Positions 56,418 to 64,000 of a stretch of 64,000 bases of DNA are shown here, one piece after another. Made by a program: the position numbers and the translations under genes. Within the stretch, counting starts at the first letter, position 1. Every line of letters begins with the position of its first letter. The notes under the pieces were generated by a model. That model made no database searches. It saw nothing but the letters and a program-made list of their open reading frames with translations, and was not told where the DNA came from. This stretch comes from Betaproteobacteria bacterium (lineage in GTDB: Bacteria > Pseudomonadota > Gammaproteobacteria > Burkholderiales > Rhodocyclaceae), in contig WRMF01000004.1 in NCBI GenBank assembly GCA_009777245.1, positions 62,001-126,000 on the forward strand, written 5' to 3'.

Positions 56418-56462
56418 TCTCGCACAATCTCTGCCATTTTTTATTGCGGAGGTTGCGCGAGA
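56418..56462. terminator. Inverted repeat after rlpA (candidate terminator or leader hairpin)
   Basis: tctcgcacaa (56418-56427) pairs 9 of 10 with ttgcgcgaga (56453-56462) around a 25-base loop. There is no downstream T run, so a terminator role is unsure. The remaining bases to 56629 hold no gene. Confidence 0.3.
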
Positions 56463-56629
56463 CAAAACGTGACGGCTACTCTGATTGTGCCGGGTAATCC
56501 CATGCCTTCAGGCAGGTACCTTGTCTCCAAGAGAATCGCATTACAGACACAGTATTGCGGCAAGTTCCAATTGAATGTTATGATACAGCCTGATATAACT
56601 TTGGATATATGTTTCCTTGGAGTAATACC

Positions 56630-58246
56630 ATGAAGACTAGAGACTGGAAAATCTGGATACGCCTGACGGCGGCCATTTGGCTGATCCTGGTAGTCAGTTG
56701 GGCTGGCGTGATTGCCTGGGAAGGGAAAAAGACCTTTGAAATGGCGATTGAGCAGGCAAAGGATTTTTCCGCCAACATCCATGAAATAACCATGGCAGGG
56801 CTTACCGGCATGATGATTACCGGAACGAGCAGCCAGCGCGAAGTTTTTCTTGATCAGATCCAATATCTTTCCATCATCAAGGATTTGGTAGTAGCGCGAA
56901 GCGATGCCGTAACCAAGATCTACGGCCCGGACACCAAGGCCATGCGCGAGCTTGATGAAATCGAACAGAAGGTGCTGGAGACCGGAGAGCCGTATGTCGC
57001 AGTTGTGAATAACAAGGGACAATACGAACTGCGCGTAGTCAATCCTACTTTGGCTGCCAAGGACTATCTCGGCAAGGATTGCATCATCTGCCACATGGTT
57101 CCGGAAAATACCGTGCTCGGCATAGTGAGTATGCGGGTTTCGCTTGATGATGCGAAGAGAGCCGTAGATACCATGCGTTACGAGATTGCCAGCATCGCTT
57201 TCCTCGTCTGTCTCCTCTTGCTTGCGAGCATTTATTTCATTACCAACCGGGTTGTCACCCGGCCTCTTGACCATCTGCGCCACCGTTTGACCGAGATCGC
57301 GCACGGAGACGCCGACCTGACCCATCGTCTGGAAATCACGGGCGAGGATGAAATCGGCCAGACTTCCGGGGCGTTTAACATAATGATGGAGAATTTCGCC
57401 ACCCTCGTGCGCCAGGTCAATTCTTCGGCGGCGGATGTATCCAGCAAGGCAAACGAGCTTCTGGAAGGGGCCAATCATGTGCGGAGCGGCTCGCGCATGC
57501 AGGATGAAAAATCAGCCAATGCAGCGAGCGTCATAGAAGAGCTTGTCTGTTCCATTGCCTCGGTGGCGCAAAATGTCGAGAATGTTCAGCGCCAGTCGGA
57601 CGAATCCGGCGCGCACGCCATGACGGGCAATCAACGTCTGGAAGTCCTGCTGGCCGATATGGAAAAGGTCAAAAATACCTTCTCCCAGATGGCGGAAACA
57701 GTTAGCGCCTTCGTGCACAGCACCGAGACCATCACCGCCATGACCAGAGAAGTGAAAGACATTGCCGAGCAGACCAATCTTCTGGCGTTGAACGCCGCTA
57801 TTGAAGCGGCGCGGGCAGGCGAGCACGGGCGCGGTTTTGCGGTGGTTTCCGACGAGGTAAGGAAACTTGCCGAGAAATCCGCGCGGGCGGCGACTACCAT
57901 TGATGGCGCGACCAGCCAGTTGGAGACGCAATCTGTCGCTGTCAATAAAGCAATCACCGCCAGCATGGGAAATATCACCCACAGCAATGAGTCCGTTCTG
58001 GCAGTCGCTGAGATTTTGCGGCATACCAGTGAATCGGTGTTGGGATTGCGCGACAGTCTTGTCCGCATCACCGAGGCGACCGAACAGCAAAATACCGCCT
58101 CTGGCGAGGTCAGCGCCAGCATTGAAACCATTGCCGCCATGTCCAGAGAAAACTATGAAGCCATTGATCAGACAGTTGCCACGGTCGAGCATTTGAAACA
58201 CCTCGCGGATAGCCTGCACAACACGGTCGGGCAGTTCAAGACCTGA
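56630..58246 (+). CDS. Methyl-accepting chemotaxis protein with a c-type haem motif in its sensor domain
   Basis: 538 residues from the ATG at 56630, with ttggag nine bases before; an ATG at 56609 would add seven residues. A membrane helix (about 11-30) and a periplasmic sensor come first. A second helix (about 187-206) and a HAMP domain (about 208-260) follow. The methyl-accepting signalling domain has its tip at [23 protein letters not shown], split in the usual way. The sensor contains CIICH (151-155), a CXXCH motif for covalent haem. Single-haem PAS-like or DUF3365-like sensors of this kind are known in iron and sulfur bacteria and sense redox or ligand. No che genes are adjacent. Confidence 0.88.
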   Translation: MKTRDWKIWIRLTAAIWLILVVSWAGVIAWEGKKTFEMAIEQAKDFSANIHEITMAGLTGMMITGTSSQREVFLDQIQYLSIIKDLVVARSDAVTKIYGPDTKAMRELDEIEQKVLETGEPYVAVVNNKGQYELRVVNPTLAAKDYLGKDCIICHMVPENTVLGIVSMRVSLDDAKRAVDTMRYEIASIAFLVCLLLLASIYFITNRVVTRPLDHLRHRLTEIAHGDADLTHRLEITGEDEIGQTSGAFNIMMENFATLVRQVNSSAADVSSKANELLEGANHVRSGSRMQDEKSANAASVIEELVCSIASVAQNVENVQRQSDESGAHAMTGNQRLEVLLADMEKVKNTFSQMAETVSAFVHSTETITAMTREVKDIAEQTNLLALNAAIEAARAGEHGRGFAVVSDEVRKLAEKSARAATTIDGATSQLETQSVAVNKAITASMGNITHSNESVLAVAEILRHTSESVLGLRDSLVRITEATEQQNTASGEVSASIETIAAMSRENYEAIDQTVATVEHLKHLADSLHNTVGQFKT

Positions 58247-58261
58247 TTGCCGCAACTCCCG

Positions 58262-59638
58262 TTATTCCGCATCAGTCTTGTTCGGCTTCTGCCAATCCGG
58301 CAGCGCGACCTGAGCGCGCTCTTTCATTATTGTCAGGGATTCGGCGGGCGCGTTCCGGCGTAGCGTTGTGCCCGCGCCGATGGTAGCGCCCTCTCCAACC
58401 GTCACCGGCGCGACAAGCTGGCAATCCGAGCCGATGAACGCGCGATCCTGAATGATGGTTGTATGCTTGTTCGCGCCGTCGTAATTGCAGGTTATAACGC
58501 CCGCGCCGACATTGACTGCCGCGCCGATTTCAGCATCGCCAAGATAGGAGAGATGATTGGCCTTGCTGCCTTCGCCCAGCCGTGTATTCTTTATCTCGAC
58601 AAAATTGCCGACATGGGCGCATGACCCGATGACGGTGCCGGGACGAAGACGCGCATAAGGGCCGATTACACTTTCCGCCCCAATTCTCGCGCCGTCAATA
58701 TGGGTGAAAGCGGCGATTTTCGCCCCCGCTTCAATCAGGGCATTCCTGATGACGCAATAAGGGCCGATAGAAACATTGTCCCCCAAGGCAACTTCTCCTG
58801 CAAAGACGCAGCCCACATCAATGCTGACACTCTGCCCGCATACAAGGCTTCCGCGCACATCCAGACGGGCAGGATCAAAAAGATGAACGCCCGCCACGAG
58901 CAGGGCATTGGCTTGACGAAGCTGGTAATAGCGCTCAAGCGCCGCTAACTGCGCCTTGTCGTTCGCTCCCTCGGTCTCCTGAAACTCTCCGGGTTGCATC
59001 GCGTATACCGGCACTCCGGCTTGATTAGCCGCAGCTACCAAGTCAGTCAGGTAATACTCGCCTTGTGCGTTATCATCCTTCAGTCCCCATAGCCATGTTT
59101 TGGCATGGCTCGCAGGAATCAGCATGATGCCGGTATTGATTTCACGAATGCCGCGCTCTATTTCGGTTGCGTCTTTTTCCTCAATAATGGCTTTGATTTT
59201 GCCTTCCCCGTCGCGCGCGACGCGCCCATAGCCGCGAGGATTGGCAGCCTCTGCCGTAAGCAAGCCCAAAGATTCCTGATCTCTTTCGCGCACAAGATTT
59301 TCCAAGGTTTCCCTGCGAATCAGGGGAACATCGCCATAGAGCACAAGAATGGGGAATCGCTCGTCAAGAGAGGGCAGAGCCTCCTTGACGGCATGTCCTG
59401 TTCCCAGTTGCTTATCCTGCAAAACCCAGTCAATATCCTCGCCCGGAATCGCCTGTCGCACGGCCTTGCCCCCATGACCGTAGACGACAACAAGACGGAC
59501 GGGAGAAAGCTGTCGCGCAGTCTCCACGACATGTTGCAACATGGGCTTACCCGCAATAGGGTTAAGAACCTTGGGCAGCACGGAGTGCATCCTTTTCCCC
59601 TGCCCGGCGGCAAGGATGACGACATTACATTGATTCAT
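58262..59638 (-). CDS. glmU: Bifunctional GlcNAc-1-P uridylyltransferase / glucosamine-1-P acetyltransferase
   Basis: 458 residues. The N-terminal pyrophosphorylase motif is LAAGQGKRMHSVLPKVL. Middle motifs are LYGDVPLI and GEYYLTDL, and the C-terminal left-handed beta-helix hexapeptide repeats include YLGDAEIGAAVNVGAGVITCNYDG in broken form. It makes UDP-GlcNAc for peptidoglycan and LPS. It converges on the chemoreceptor gene with 15 bases between stops. Confidence 0.97.
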   Translation of the reverse strand: MNQCNVVILAAGQGKRMHSVLPKVLNPIAGKPMLQHVVETARQLSPVRLVVVYGHGGKAVRQAIPGEDIDWVLQDKQLGTGHAVKEALPSLDERFPILVLYGDVPLIRRETLENLVRERDQESLGLLTAEAANPRGYGRVARDGEGKIKAIIEEKDATEIERGIREINTGIMLIPASHAKTWLWGLKDDNAQGEYYLTDLVAAANQAGVPVYAMQPGEFQETEGANDKAQLAALERYYQLRQANALLVAGVHLFDPARLDVRGSLVCGQSVSIDVGCVFAGEVALGDNVSIGPYCVIRNALIEAGAKIAAFTHIDGARIGAESVIGPYARLRPGTVIGSCAHVGNFVEIKNTRLGEGSKANHLSYLGDAEIGAAVNVGAGVITCNYDGANKHTTIIQDRAFIGSDCQLVAPVTVGEGATIGAGTTLRRNAPAESLTIMKERAQVALPDWQKPNKTDAE

Positions 59639-60109
59639 AAGGCGATTGGCGACATAAGTATGCTGATAACTATGCCATAAAAACAGCTGCTATGGCGATA
59701 ATCAAATATATAGTTATTTATGGACGGTCGAGGAGCGCGCCTTGCTCCCCTATCCCATTCATGGCTACGTCGTGAGTAACCGCCCTCTCCCGCATCTAAT
59801 CATAAGTCATTCCCGCGAAGGCGGGAATCCAGACAAACCTTTCCGTTCCTATGGCGTTTCCATAGTGTCCATATGGTAATATCGCTCCTGTCCTGTTCTG
59901 GAAAGTTGTTGTTGCCGCCACGCAGTACTGGATTCCCGCCTTCGCGGGAATGACGGTTGGGCAAGCGGGAGAGGGGACAAATCCACCTTTCCCATTCATG
60001 TCTATGCTGCAAACGGAATGTGGGAGAAACTGTGCGGGCGACCGGGGACGGCCGCCCCTACGGCGGCGACGCGGCATTGGTTTTAGCCCCCTTTGGGCTT
60101 CTCCGCAAG
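59639..60109. other. Repeat-rich intergenic region upstream of glmU
   Basis: Contains the paired short repeats at 59807-59956 and another imperfect hairpin near 60034-60063 (ggcgaccggggacggccgcc). A cccctttg/caaagggg inverted repeat lies at 60088-60118. The first 60 bases are AT-rich and probably carry the glmU promoter. No gene seen. Confidence 0.65.
59807..59956. repeat. Inverted pair of short palindromic repeats (REPIN-like)
   Basis: gtcattcccgcgaaggcggg (from 59807) is the inverse of actggattcccgccttcgcg (from 59927), separated by about 95 bases. An inverted REP pair of this kind can fold into one long hairpin and is the form in which such repeats usually move. Confidence 0.7.
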
Positions 60110-60400
60110 TCAAAGGGGACGCCCCGAAGGAACGGGAGAGGGCAAAGGTTCGAGTTGAACACTTACGCTTCCTGAATCTGCAACCCTTAAACCCTCTCCC
60201 CCAGACCCTCTCCCACTCGCGGCGCAGCCACAAGTGGGAGAGGGGAGACAACCCCGCTCCGCCTGCCGTTCTCCCATGCATGGGAAAAAGAGTTCGGCTG
60301 TTCCACTTTCACCATCGTTTTCCACAATGTGAAATCCGTGGACGTGTGCGTCGTGCCACGACATGTCCTCAAAATCGTCCGTAGTCCAGCGATACGTCAT
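60110..60400 (-). pseudogene. Small protein gene truncated by a palindromic repeat
   Basis: The frame starts at 60400 with MTYRWTTDDFEDMSWHDAHV and HGFHIVENDGESGTAELFF, about 40 residues that look like an ordinary conserved soluble protein start (tryptophans, WHDxHVHG pattern). From about 60283 the frame enters composite repeat copy C and continues as Arg/Gly/Pro-rich repeat-derived sequence to 60110. I judge the original gene was cut by repeat insertion. It starts 14 bases after the ackA terminator. Whether the hybrid 96-residue product is made is unknown. Confidence 0.5.
60131..60247. repeat. Composite palindromic repeat, copy C
   Basis: Nearly identical to copy B (40741-40857) over about 115 bases, including the arm cccactcgcggcgcagccac. 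It is about 19.4 kb away and lies inside the truncated small gene. Confidence 0.88.
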
Positions 60401-60413
60401 TGCCGTACAGGAG

Positions 60414-60441
60414 AAAAAAGCGGGTATCCATGATACCCGCT
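60414..60441 (-). terminator. Rho-independent terminator after ackA
   Basis: On the minus strand agcgggtatc, loop atg, gataccccgct-type arm (perfect 10-bp stem, 60441-60419) followed by a run of six T. It closes the pta-ackA transcript 11 bases after the ackA stop. Confidence 0.88.
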
Positions 60442-60451
60442 GTTGTTCAGT

Positions 60452-61636
60452 CTACAAACCCAACAGGGTCTTGGTATGGTGCGCGATCATCCATTCCTCG
60501 TTGGTTGGAATGACCAAGACATCCACGGCGCTGTCCGGCGCACTTATGCGGATGTCACGGCGGGCATTGGCCTCCTGGTCAATCTTGACGCCCATCCAGC
60601 CGATCAGGTTGGTAACGCGGCGACGAATTTCCGCCGCGTTTTCGCCGATCCCGCCGGTAAAGACAAAGACATCAAGCCCCCCTGCTGCCGCCGCCAGCGA
60701 GCCGGTTTCCCGCGCAATCCGGTAGCAGAAAAGATCCAAAGCCTCCTTTGCCTCCGGTTTGTCGCTGGCAAGCAGGTCGCGCATATCCTGACTGACGCCG
60801 GAAACGCCCAGCAAGCCTGATTCCTTATAGAGCAGATTGGTAAGCGCCTTGGCGTCCATACCCTTGTTCTCCATCAGATACAGGAGCACGCCGGGGTCGA
60901 CGCTGCCACAGCGCGTTCCCATGACCAAGCCTTCCACAGCGGTAAATCCCATTGTGGTGGCGACGCCCTGTCGGCTGACCATTGCCGCCATGCTCGCGCC
61001 GTTACCCAAATGGGCAACGACGACCCTGCCATCAGCGCGCTCGGAATGCTCCGGCAGGACGCGGGCAATGTATTCGTATGAAAGGCCATGAAAACCATAG
61101 CGCCGCACTCCTTCCTCCGTAATTTGGCGGGGCAGACCAAAAATCTGCGCCTCTTTGGGCTGGGTGCGGTGAAAGGCCGTATCCAGACAACCTACTTGCG
61201 GCACATTTGGCATCAAGGCGCGAATGGCTTTGATGCCCGCCAGATTATGCGGCTGATGCAACGGCGCAAGCGTGATGAAATTACTCAGCGCGTCTATGGT
61301 ATCCGCCTCCAGACGCACAGGCCTGGAAAAGACCTGCCCGCCATGTACGACGCGATGCCCGACCGCTGTTATTTCCCAGTCCGCCGCCTTCACTGTAAAC
61401 CAGGAAAGCAGATGGTCAAAAGCCTGTTGGTGATTGGGATTGGCTACCGGCAGAGCTTCGTTCGCGATTTTTTCGCCGCCTTCATCCTTGGCGACAAGCT
61501 GCGCGCTCGGCGTTCCGATGCCGTCAATCTGCCCGGAAATGACCGGCTTTTCAGCCAATGCGGCGCTCACGAGGGGAAAGAGCGCAAACTTGATTGAAGA
61601 CGAGCCTGCGTTGATAGTAAGAATGGATTGAGTCAT
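60452..61636 (-). CDS. ackA: Acetate kinase
   Basis: 394 residues, with gggagaa before the ATG. ASKHA-fold motifs are LTINAGSSSIKFALF, GHRVVHGG, VVAHLGNGASMAA and FTGGIGENAAEIR. It interconverts acetyl phosphate and acetate with ATP formation. It follows the phosphotransacylase gene by 12 bases. Confidence 0.96.
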   Translation of the reverse strand: MTQSILTINAGSSSIKFALFPLVSAALAEKPVISGQIDGIGTPSAQLVAKDEGGEKIANEALPVANPNHQQAFDHLLSWFTVKAADWEITAVGHRVVHGGQVFSRPVRLEADTIDALSNFITLAPLHQPHNLAGIKAIRALMPNVPQVGCLDTAFHRTQPKEAQIFGLPRQITEEGVRRYGFHGLSYEYIARVLPEHSERADGRVVVAHLGNGASMAAMVSRQGVATTMGFTAVEGLVMGTRCGSVDPGVLLYLMENKGMDAKALTNLLYKESGLLGVSGVSQDMRDLLASDKPEAKEALDLFCYRIARETGSLAAAAGGLDVFVFTGGIGENAAEIRRRVTNLIGWMGVKIDQEANARRDIRISAPDSAVDVLVIPTNEEWMIAHHTKTLLGL

Positions 61637-61648
61637 CTGGGTTCTCCC

Positions 61649-62590
61649 TTAGTTATTTTTGCGGTTGGCGTGCGCGAACATGGCGGCGATGACGCAGGAC
61701 GCCGTGCGCGTTTCGGCGCTGTCGGCGCGCGAGGTAAGGATGACCGGAACCTTGGCTCCCAGCACCACGCCGGCAGTCAAGGCGAAGGAGAGATATTCCA
61801 GTTGCTTGAAGAGCATGTTGCCCGATTCCAGTTCCGGCACAAGGAAAATATCCGCCTGTCCGGCAACGGGAGATTTGATTCCCTTGATCCGGGCGGCTTC
61901 GGCGGAAACCGCGTTATCGAAAGCCAGGGGGCCGTCAAGCAAAGCTCCCTTGATTTGCCCGCGATCCGCCATTTTGCAAAGGGCGGCGGCTTCCAGAGTG
62001 GAAGGCATTTTGGGATTCACGGTTTCCACAGCGGCGAGAATCGCAACCTTCGGCTCGGGAATGCCAAGCGCGTGCGCAAGATAGATGGCATTCTGGAGAA
62101 TATCCACCTTCTCTTCCAGAGTCGGCTTGATGTTGACGGCAGCGTCGGTTATCAGCATCGGACGCGGATATGTAGGCACATCCATGACGAACACATGGCT
62201 TATGCGGCGCGGCGTGCGTAGATTATTGGCGCGGGAAACTATTGTGCCCATCAATTCGTCCGTATGCAGGGAACCTTTCATCAGGGCTTCCGCCTCGCCC
62301 GCGTGAACGAGCTTGACGGCTTCGTCGCAGGCGGCGTGGCTGTCCGGCACATCCACAATCCGGTAATTGGCCAGATTGAAGCCGAATTCACCGGCCAAAG
62401 CGCGAATTTGTCCGGCGGGTCCTACCAGAATCGGCTCAATCACGCCTGCTTCCGCAGCCATGATCGGCCCTCGCAAAGATTCCTTGTCGCACGGATAAAC
62501 GACGGCTACCGGAACCTTGGGCAAATCCCTGACCTTGGCGATCAGGCGATTCAGGCGTTCTTCCTTGCTGGTGATAACAGTTTCTGTCAT
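61649..62590 (-). CDS. Phosphate acetyl/butyryltransferase (short PTA_PTB family)
   Basis: 313 residues, the short single-domain form, with gaggaga before the ATG. Family marks are VAVVYPCDKESLRGP, EALMKGSLHTDELM, ITDAAVNIKPTLEEK, VAILAAVETVNPKMPSTLEAA broken by the usual gaps, and VPELESGNMLFKQLEYL. It transfers acyl from CoA to phosphate. The chain length (acetyl or butyryl) cannot be read from sequence; the neighbouring acetate kinase favours acetyl. Confidence 0.9.
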   Translation of the reverse strand: MTETVITSKEERLNRLIAKVRDLPKVPVAVVYPCDKESLRGPIMAAEAGVIEPILVGPAGQIRALAGEFGFNLANYRIVDVPDSHAACDEAVKLVHAGEAEALMKGSLHTDELMGTIVSRANNLRTPRRISHVFVMDVPTYPRPMLITDAAVNIKPTLEEKVDILQNAIYLAHALGIPEPKVAILAAVETVNPKMPSTLEAAALCKMADRGQIKGALLDGPLAFDNAVSAEAARIKGIKSPVAGQADIFLVPELESGNMLFKQLEYLSFALTAGVVLGAKVPVILTSRADSAETRTASCVIAAMFAHANRKNN

Positions 62591-62620
62591 GGTGTGTCTC
62601 CTCTTTTATCAAGTAATGCC

Positions 62621-62646
62621 GAGCCGCCCCAGCCCTGGGGCGGCTC
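62621..62646. terminator. Strong palindrome between fabI and pta
   Basis: gagccgccccag and ctggggcggctc form a perfect 12-bp stem with a 2-base loop. No T run follows on the minus strand, so it may be an attenuating or RNA-stabilising hairpin rather than a full terminator. A second small hairpin gagcc-ttc-ggctc lies at about 62660-62672. Confidence 0.45.
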
Positions 62647-62737
62647 AACACTAATTAGAGAGCCTTCGGCTCCAACAACTGTTCAGCTCACCTCGCCATG
62701 AATGGCAAGAATTGCGCTCAACAAATGTCTAATAATA

Positions 62738-63502
62738 TCACCCAATGATGTTGTAACCACCGTCAATGTGAATGGTGCCGCCAGTTATCGTTTTGGCGAT
62801 ATCGCTGCACAGAAAGGCGGACAACGCGCCGATGTCCTCGATGGAAACCAGCTTATGCAGCGGCGAGCGGGAAATGGCTTGTTCCATCAGTTCGTCAAAA
62901 GCCTTGATCCCGGACGCGGCGCGGGTTTTCAGGGGGCCGGGGGAAATCGCGTGCACCCGAATGCCGCGCGGCCCAAGTTCCGCCGCCAGATAACGGGAAA
63001 CGGACTGAAGCGCGGCCTTGACCGGCCCCATAATGCCATAATTATTGACAACTTCGTCCGCTCCCATGTAACTCATCGTCAACATGCAGCCGCCGTCCTT
63101 CATCAGCGGCTCGGCAAGCCTCGCCATTCGCACGAACGAGTGGCAGGAAACGTCCATTGAGCGGAGAAAGCCGTCGCGGCTGGAATCAATGACGCGCCCA
63201 TGCAGGTCTTCCTTGGGCGCAAAGGCAATGGAGTGAAGGATGAAATCCAGCCGCCCCCATTTTTCCTCAATGATTTTGAACACGGCCTCCATTTCACCCG
63301 GCTGCTCCACATCCATTTGCTCAATGATGGAAACTCCCAAAATTTCGGCAAGCGGACGGACGTACTGTTCGGCCTTGGCGTTCATGTAAGTGACCGCAAG
63401 GTCTGCGCCGCAAAGCTCAAAGGATTTGGCGCAGCCGTAAGCGATACTCTGGTTATTGGCGACCCCGACGATCAGCCCTTTTTTTCCGTACAGATTAAAC
63501 AC
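62738..63502 (-). CDS. fabI: Enoyl-[acyl-carrier-protein] reductase (NADH) FabI
   Basis: 254 residues from a GTG at 63502 with aaaggaggg upstream. SDR fold with GLIVGVANNQSIAYGCAK for NADH, HSIAFAPKEDL, and the FabI YX6K catalytic pair in YGIMGPVK. SVSRYLAAELGPRGIRVHAI and ISPGPLKTRAASGI complete the signature. It performs the last reduction of fatty-acid elongation and is the triclosan target. It precedes pta-ackA on the same strand. Confidence 0.96.
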   Translation of the reverse strand: MFNLYGKKGLIVGVANNQSIAYGCAKSFELCGADLAVTYMNAKAEQYVRPLAEILGVSIIEQMDVEQPGEMEAVFKIIEEKWGRLDFILHSIAFAPKEDLHGRVIDSSRDGFLRSMDVSCHSFVRMARLAEPLMKDGGCMLTMSYMGADEVVNNYGIMGPVKAALQSVSRYLAAELGPRGIRVHAISPGPLKTRAASGIKAFDELMEQAISRSPLHKLVSIEDIGALSAFLCSDIAKTITGGTIHIDGGYNIIG

Positions 63503-63533
63503 CTATGCCCTCCTTTGGATTAAAGAAGGGCAC

Positions 63534-63562
63534 AGTATAAATTCTTTTTTGCGGCGCAGCAA
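63534..63562 (-). promoter_or_regulatory. Candidate sigma-70 promoter for fabI
   Basis: On the minus strand TTGCTG (63562-63557), a 17-base spacer and TATACT (63539-63534) lie 31 bases before the GTG. The -35 overlaps a ttttttgc/gcaaaaaa inverted repeat that may end the stress-protein transcript. Confidence 0.45.
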
Positions 63563-63634
63563 AAAATCAGAAAAAACTCTCTGAAATTCAGCGTCTGCGT
63601 TGTATATCAAGCGTTTTCTTGATTCCGCACTGCA

Positions 63635-64000
63635 TCAACGGTATACCAGAACCGGAATTTTGGAATGGGAAAGCACCTTGTTGGTTTGGCTCCCCAGAAG
63701 CAGGCCGCTGATACCCCTGCGACCGTGCGAAGCCATGAAAATCAGATCGCAGCCGCACTCTTCCGCAGTCGCAACGATTGCCTCGTAAGGCACATCGGAA
63801 GTTTTGCTGATTGCCTCGCATGGCACGCCCGCCTTGGCGCATTCGGACTTGACGTAATCCAGCACTGCCACCGACTGCTGCTCGGTCATTTCCGCGAATT
63901 TTGTCGGCGTAGTCGGATCAACCAACGCCCCTTCGCCGAAATACGTCATCGGATATTCATCCTTGGCAAAAAACGCGGTAATGGAAGCGCCGATTTCCCT
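63635..64000 (-). CDS. Universal stress protein (UspA family), 5' end outside window
   Basis: About 121 residues are visible, and the frame stays open past the window edge. The C-terminal ATP-binding pattern GRRGISGLLLGSQTNKVL (G-2X-G-9X-G-S/T) in LIFMASHGRRG and the end KIPVLVYR are typical. USPs bind ATP and are induced by starvation and stress, though the partner is unknown. The stop is 132 bases before the fabI start, with the gene transcribed toward fabI. Confidence 0.9.
   Translation of the reverse strand, partial: REIGASITAFFAKDEYPMTYFGEGALVDPTTPTKFAEMTEQQSVAVLDYVKSECAKAGVPCEAISKTSDVPYEAIVATAEECGCDLIFMASHGRRGISGLLLGSQTNKVLSHSKIPVLVYR

Overview
The window looks like a chromosomal segment of a flagellated or formerly flagellated, type IV pilus-bearing Gram-negative bacterium, most likely a betaproteobacterium. 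The evidence is gene order: ndk-rlmN-pilF-rodZ-ispG-hisS-yfgM-bamB-der, pilGHIJ-chpA beside thiD-thiE-hemL, glyQ-glyS-gmhB-plsC, and divergent gatCAB / mreBCD-mrdA-rodA-rlpA are all typical of that class. Genus cannot be fixed from the sequence alone. Coding density is high, many neighbours overlap by ATGA, and nearly all of it is housekeeping.

Layout: the end of fliD and its terminator (1-332); a Phd/VapC-type toxin-antitoxin pair (338-966); a ferric-reductase-like flavohaem oxidoreductase (1263-2612); a minus-strand run glnE > mtnA > class II aldolase > alpha/beta hydrolase > hypE (9083-2629), in which mtnA plus the aldolase suggest a 5-deoxy- or methylthio-pentose disposal route; yceF, a tetrapyrrole methylase and ccmDEFG (9270-14102); dadA; the ndk-to-der block (15607-24433); a PlsC-GNAT fusion resembling the ornithine-lipid synthase OlsF (24575-26464); the twitching-motility chemosensory operon pilG-pilH-pilI-pilJ-chpA (36273-26469, minus); thiamine and haem genes; an SPFH protein; glyQS, gmhB and plsC; an orphan NarL-type regulator; gatCAB; the rod-shape and elongasome operon (49852-56410); a methyl-accepting protein with a c-haem motif in its sensor domain (56630-58246); glmU; and fabI-pta-ackA plus the start of a universal stress protein gene (60452-64000).

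The most unusual theme is dispersed palindromic repeats. Three copies of a roughly 115-bp composite element and several short 'gattcccgcc...' units fill the two gene-poor gaps (40358-40989 and 59639-60451). Related palindromic sequence also lies in frame inside genes. The glycyl-tRNA synthetase alpha gene (glyQ) carries two identical 39-bp units, the alpha/beta hydrolase gene carries about 78 bp of palindromic repeat, and a small conserved-looking gene at 60400 is cut short by a repeat that now encodes its tail. So a REP-like element appears to be spreading into reading frames and being tolerated as peptide insertions. Other points of interest are the c-haem chemoreceptor, the 63-residue repeats in ChpA and the solitary hypE.

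No tRNA, rRNA, CRISPR array, insertion sequence, prophage or riboswitch was recognised.
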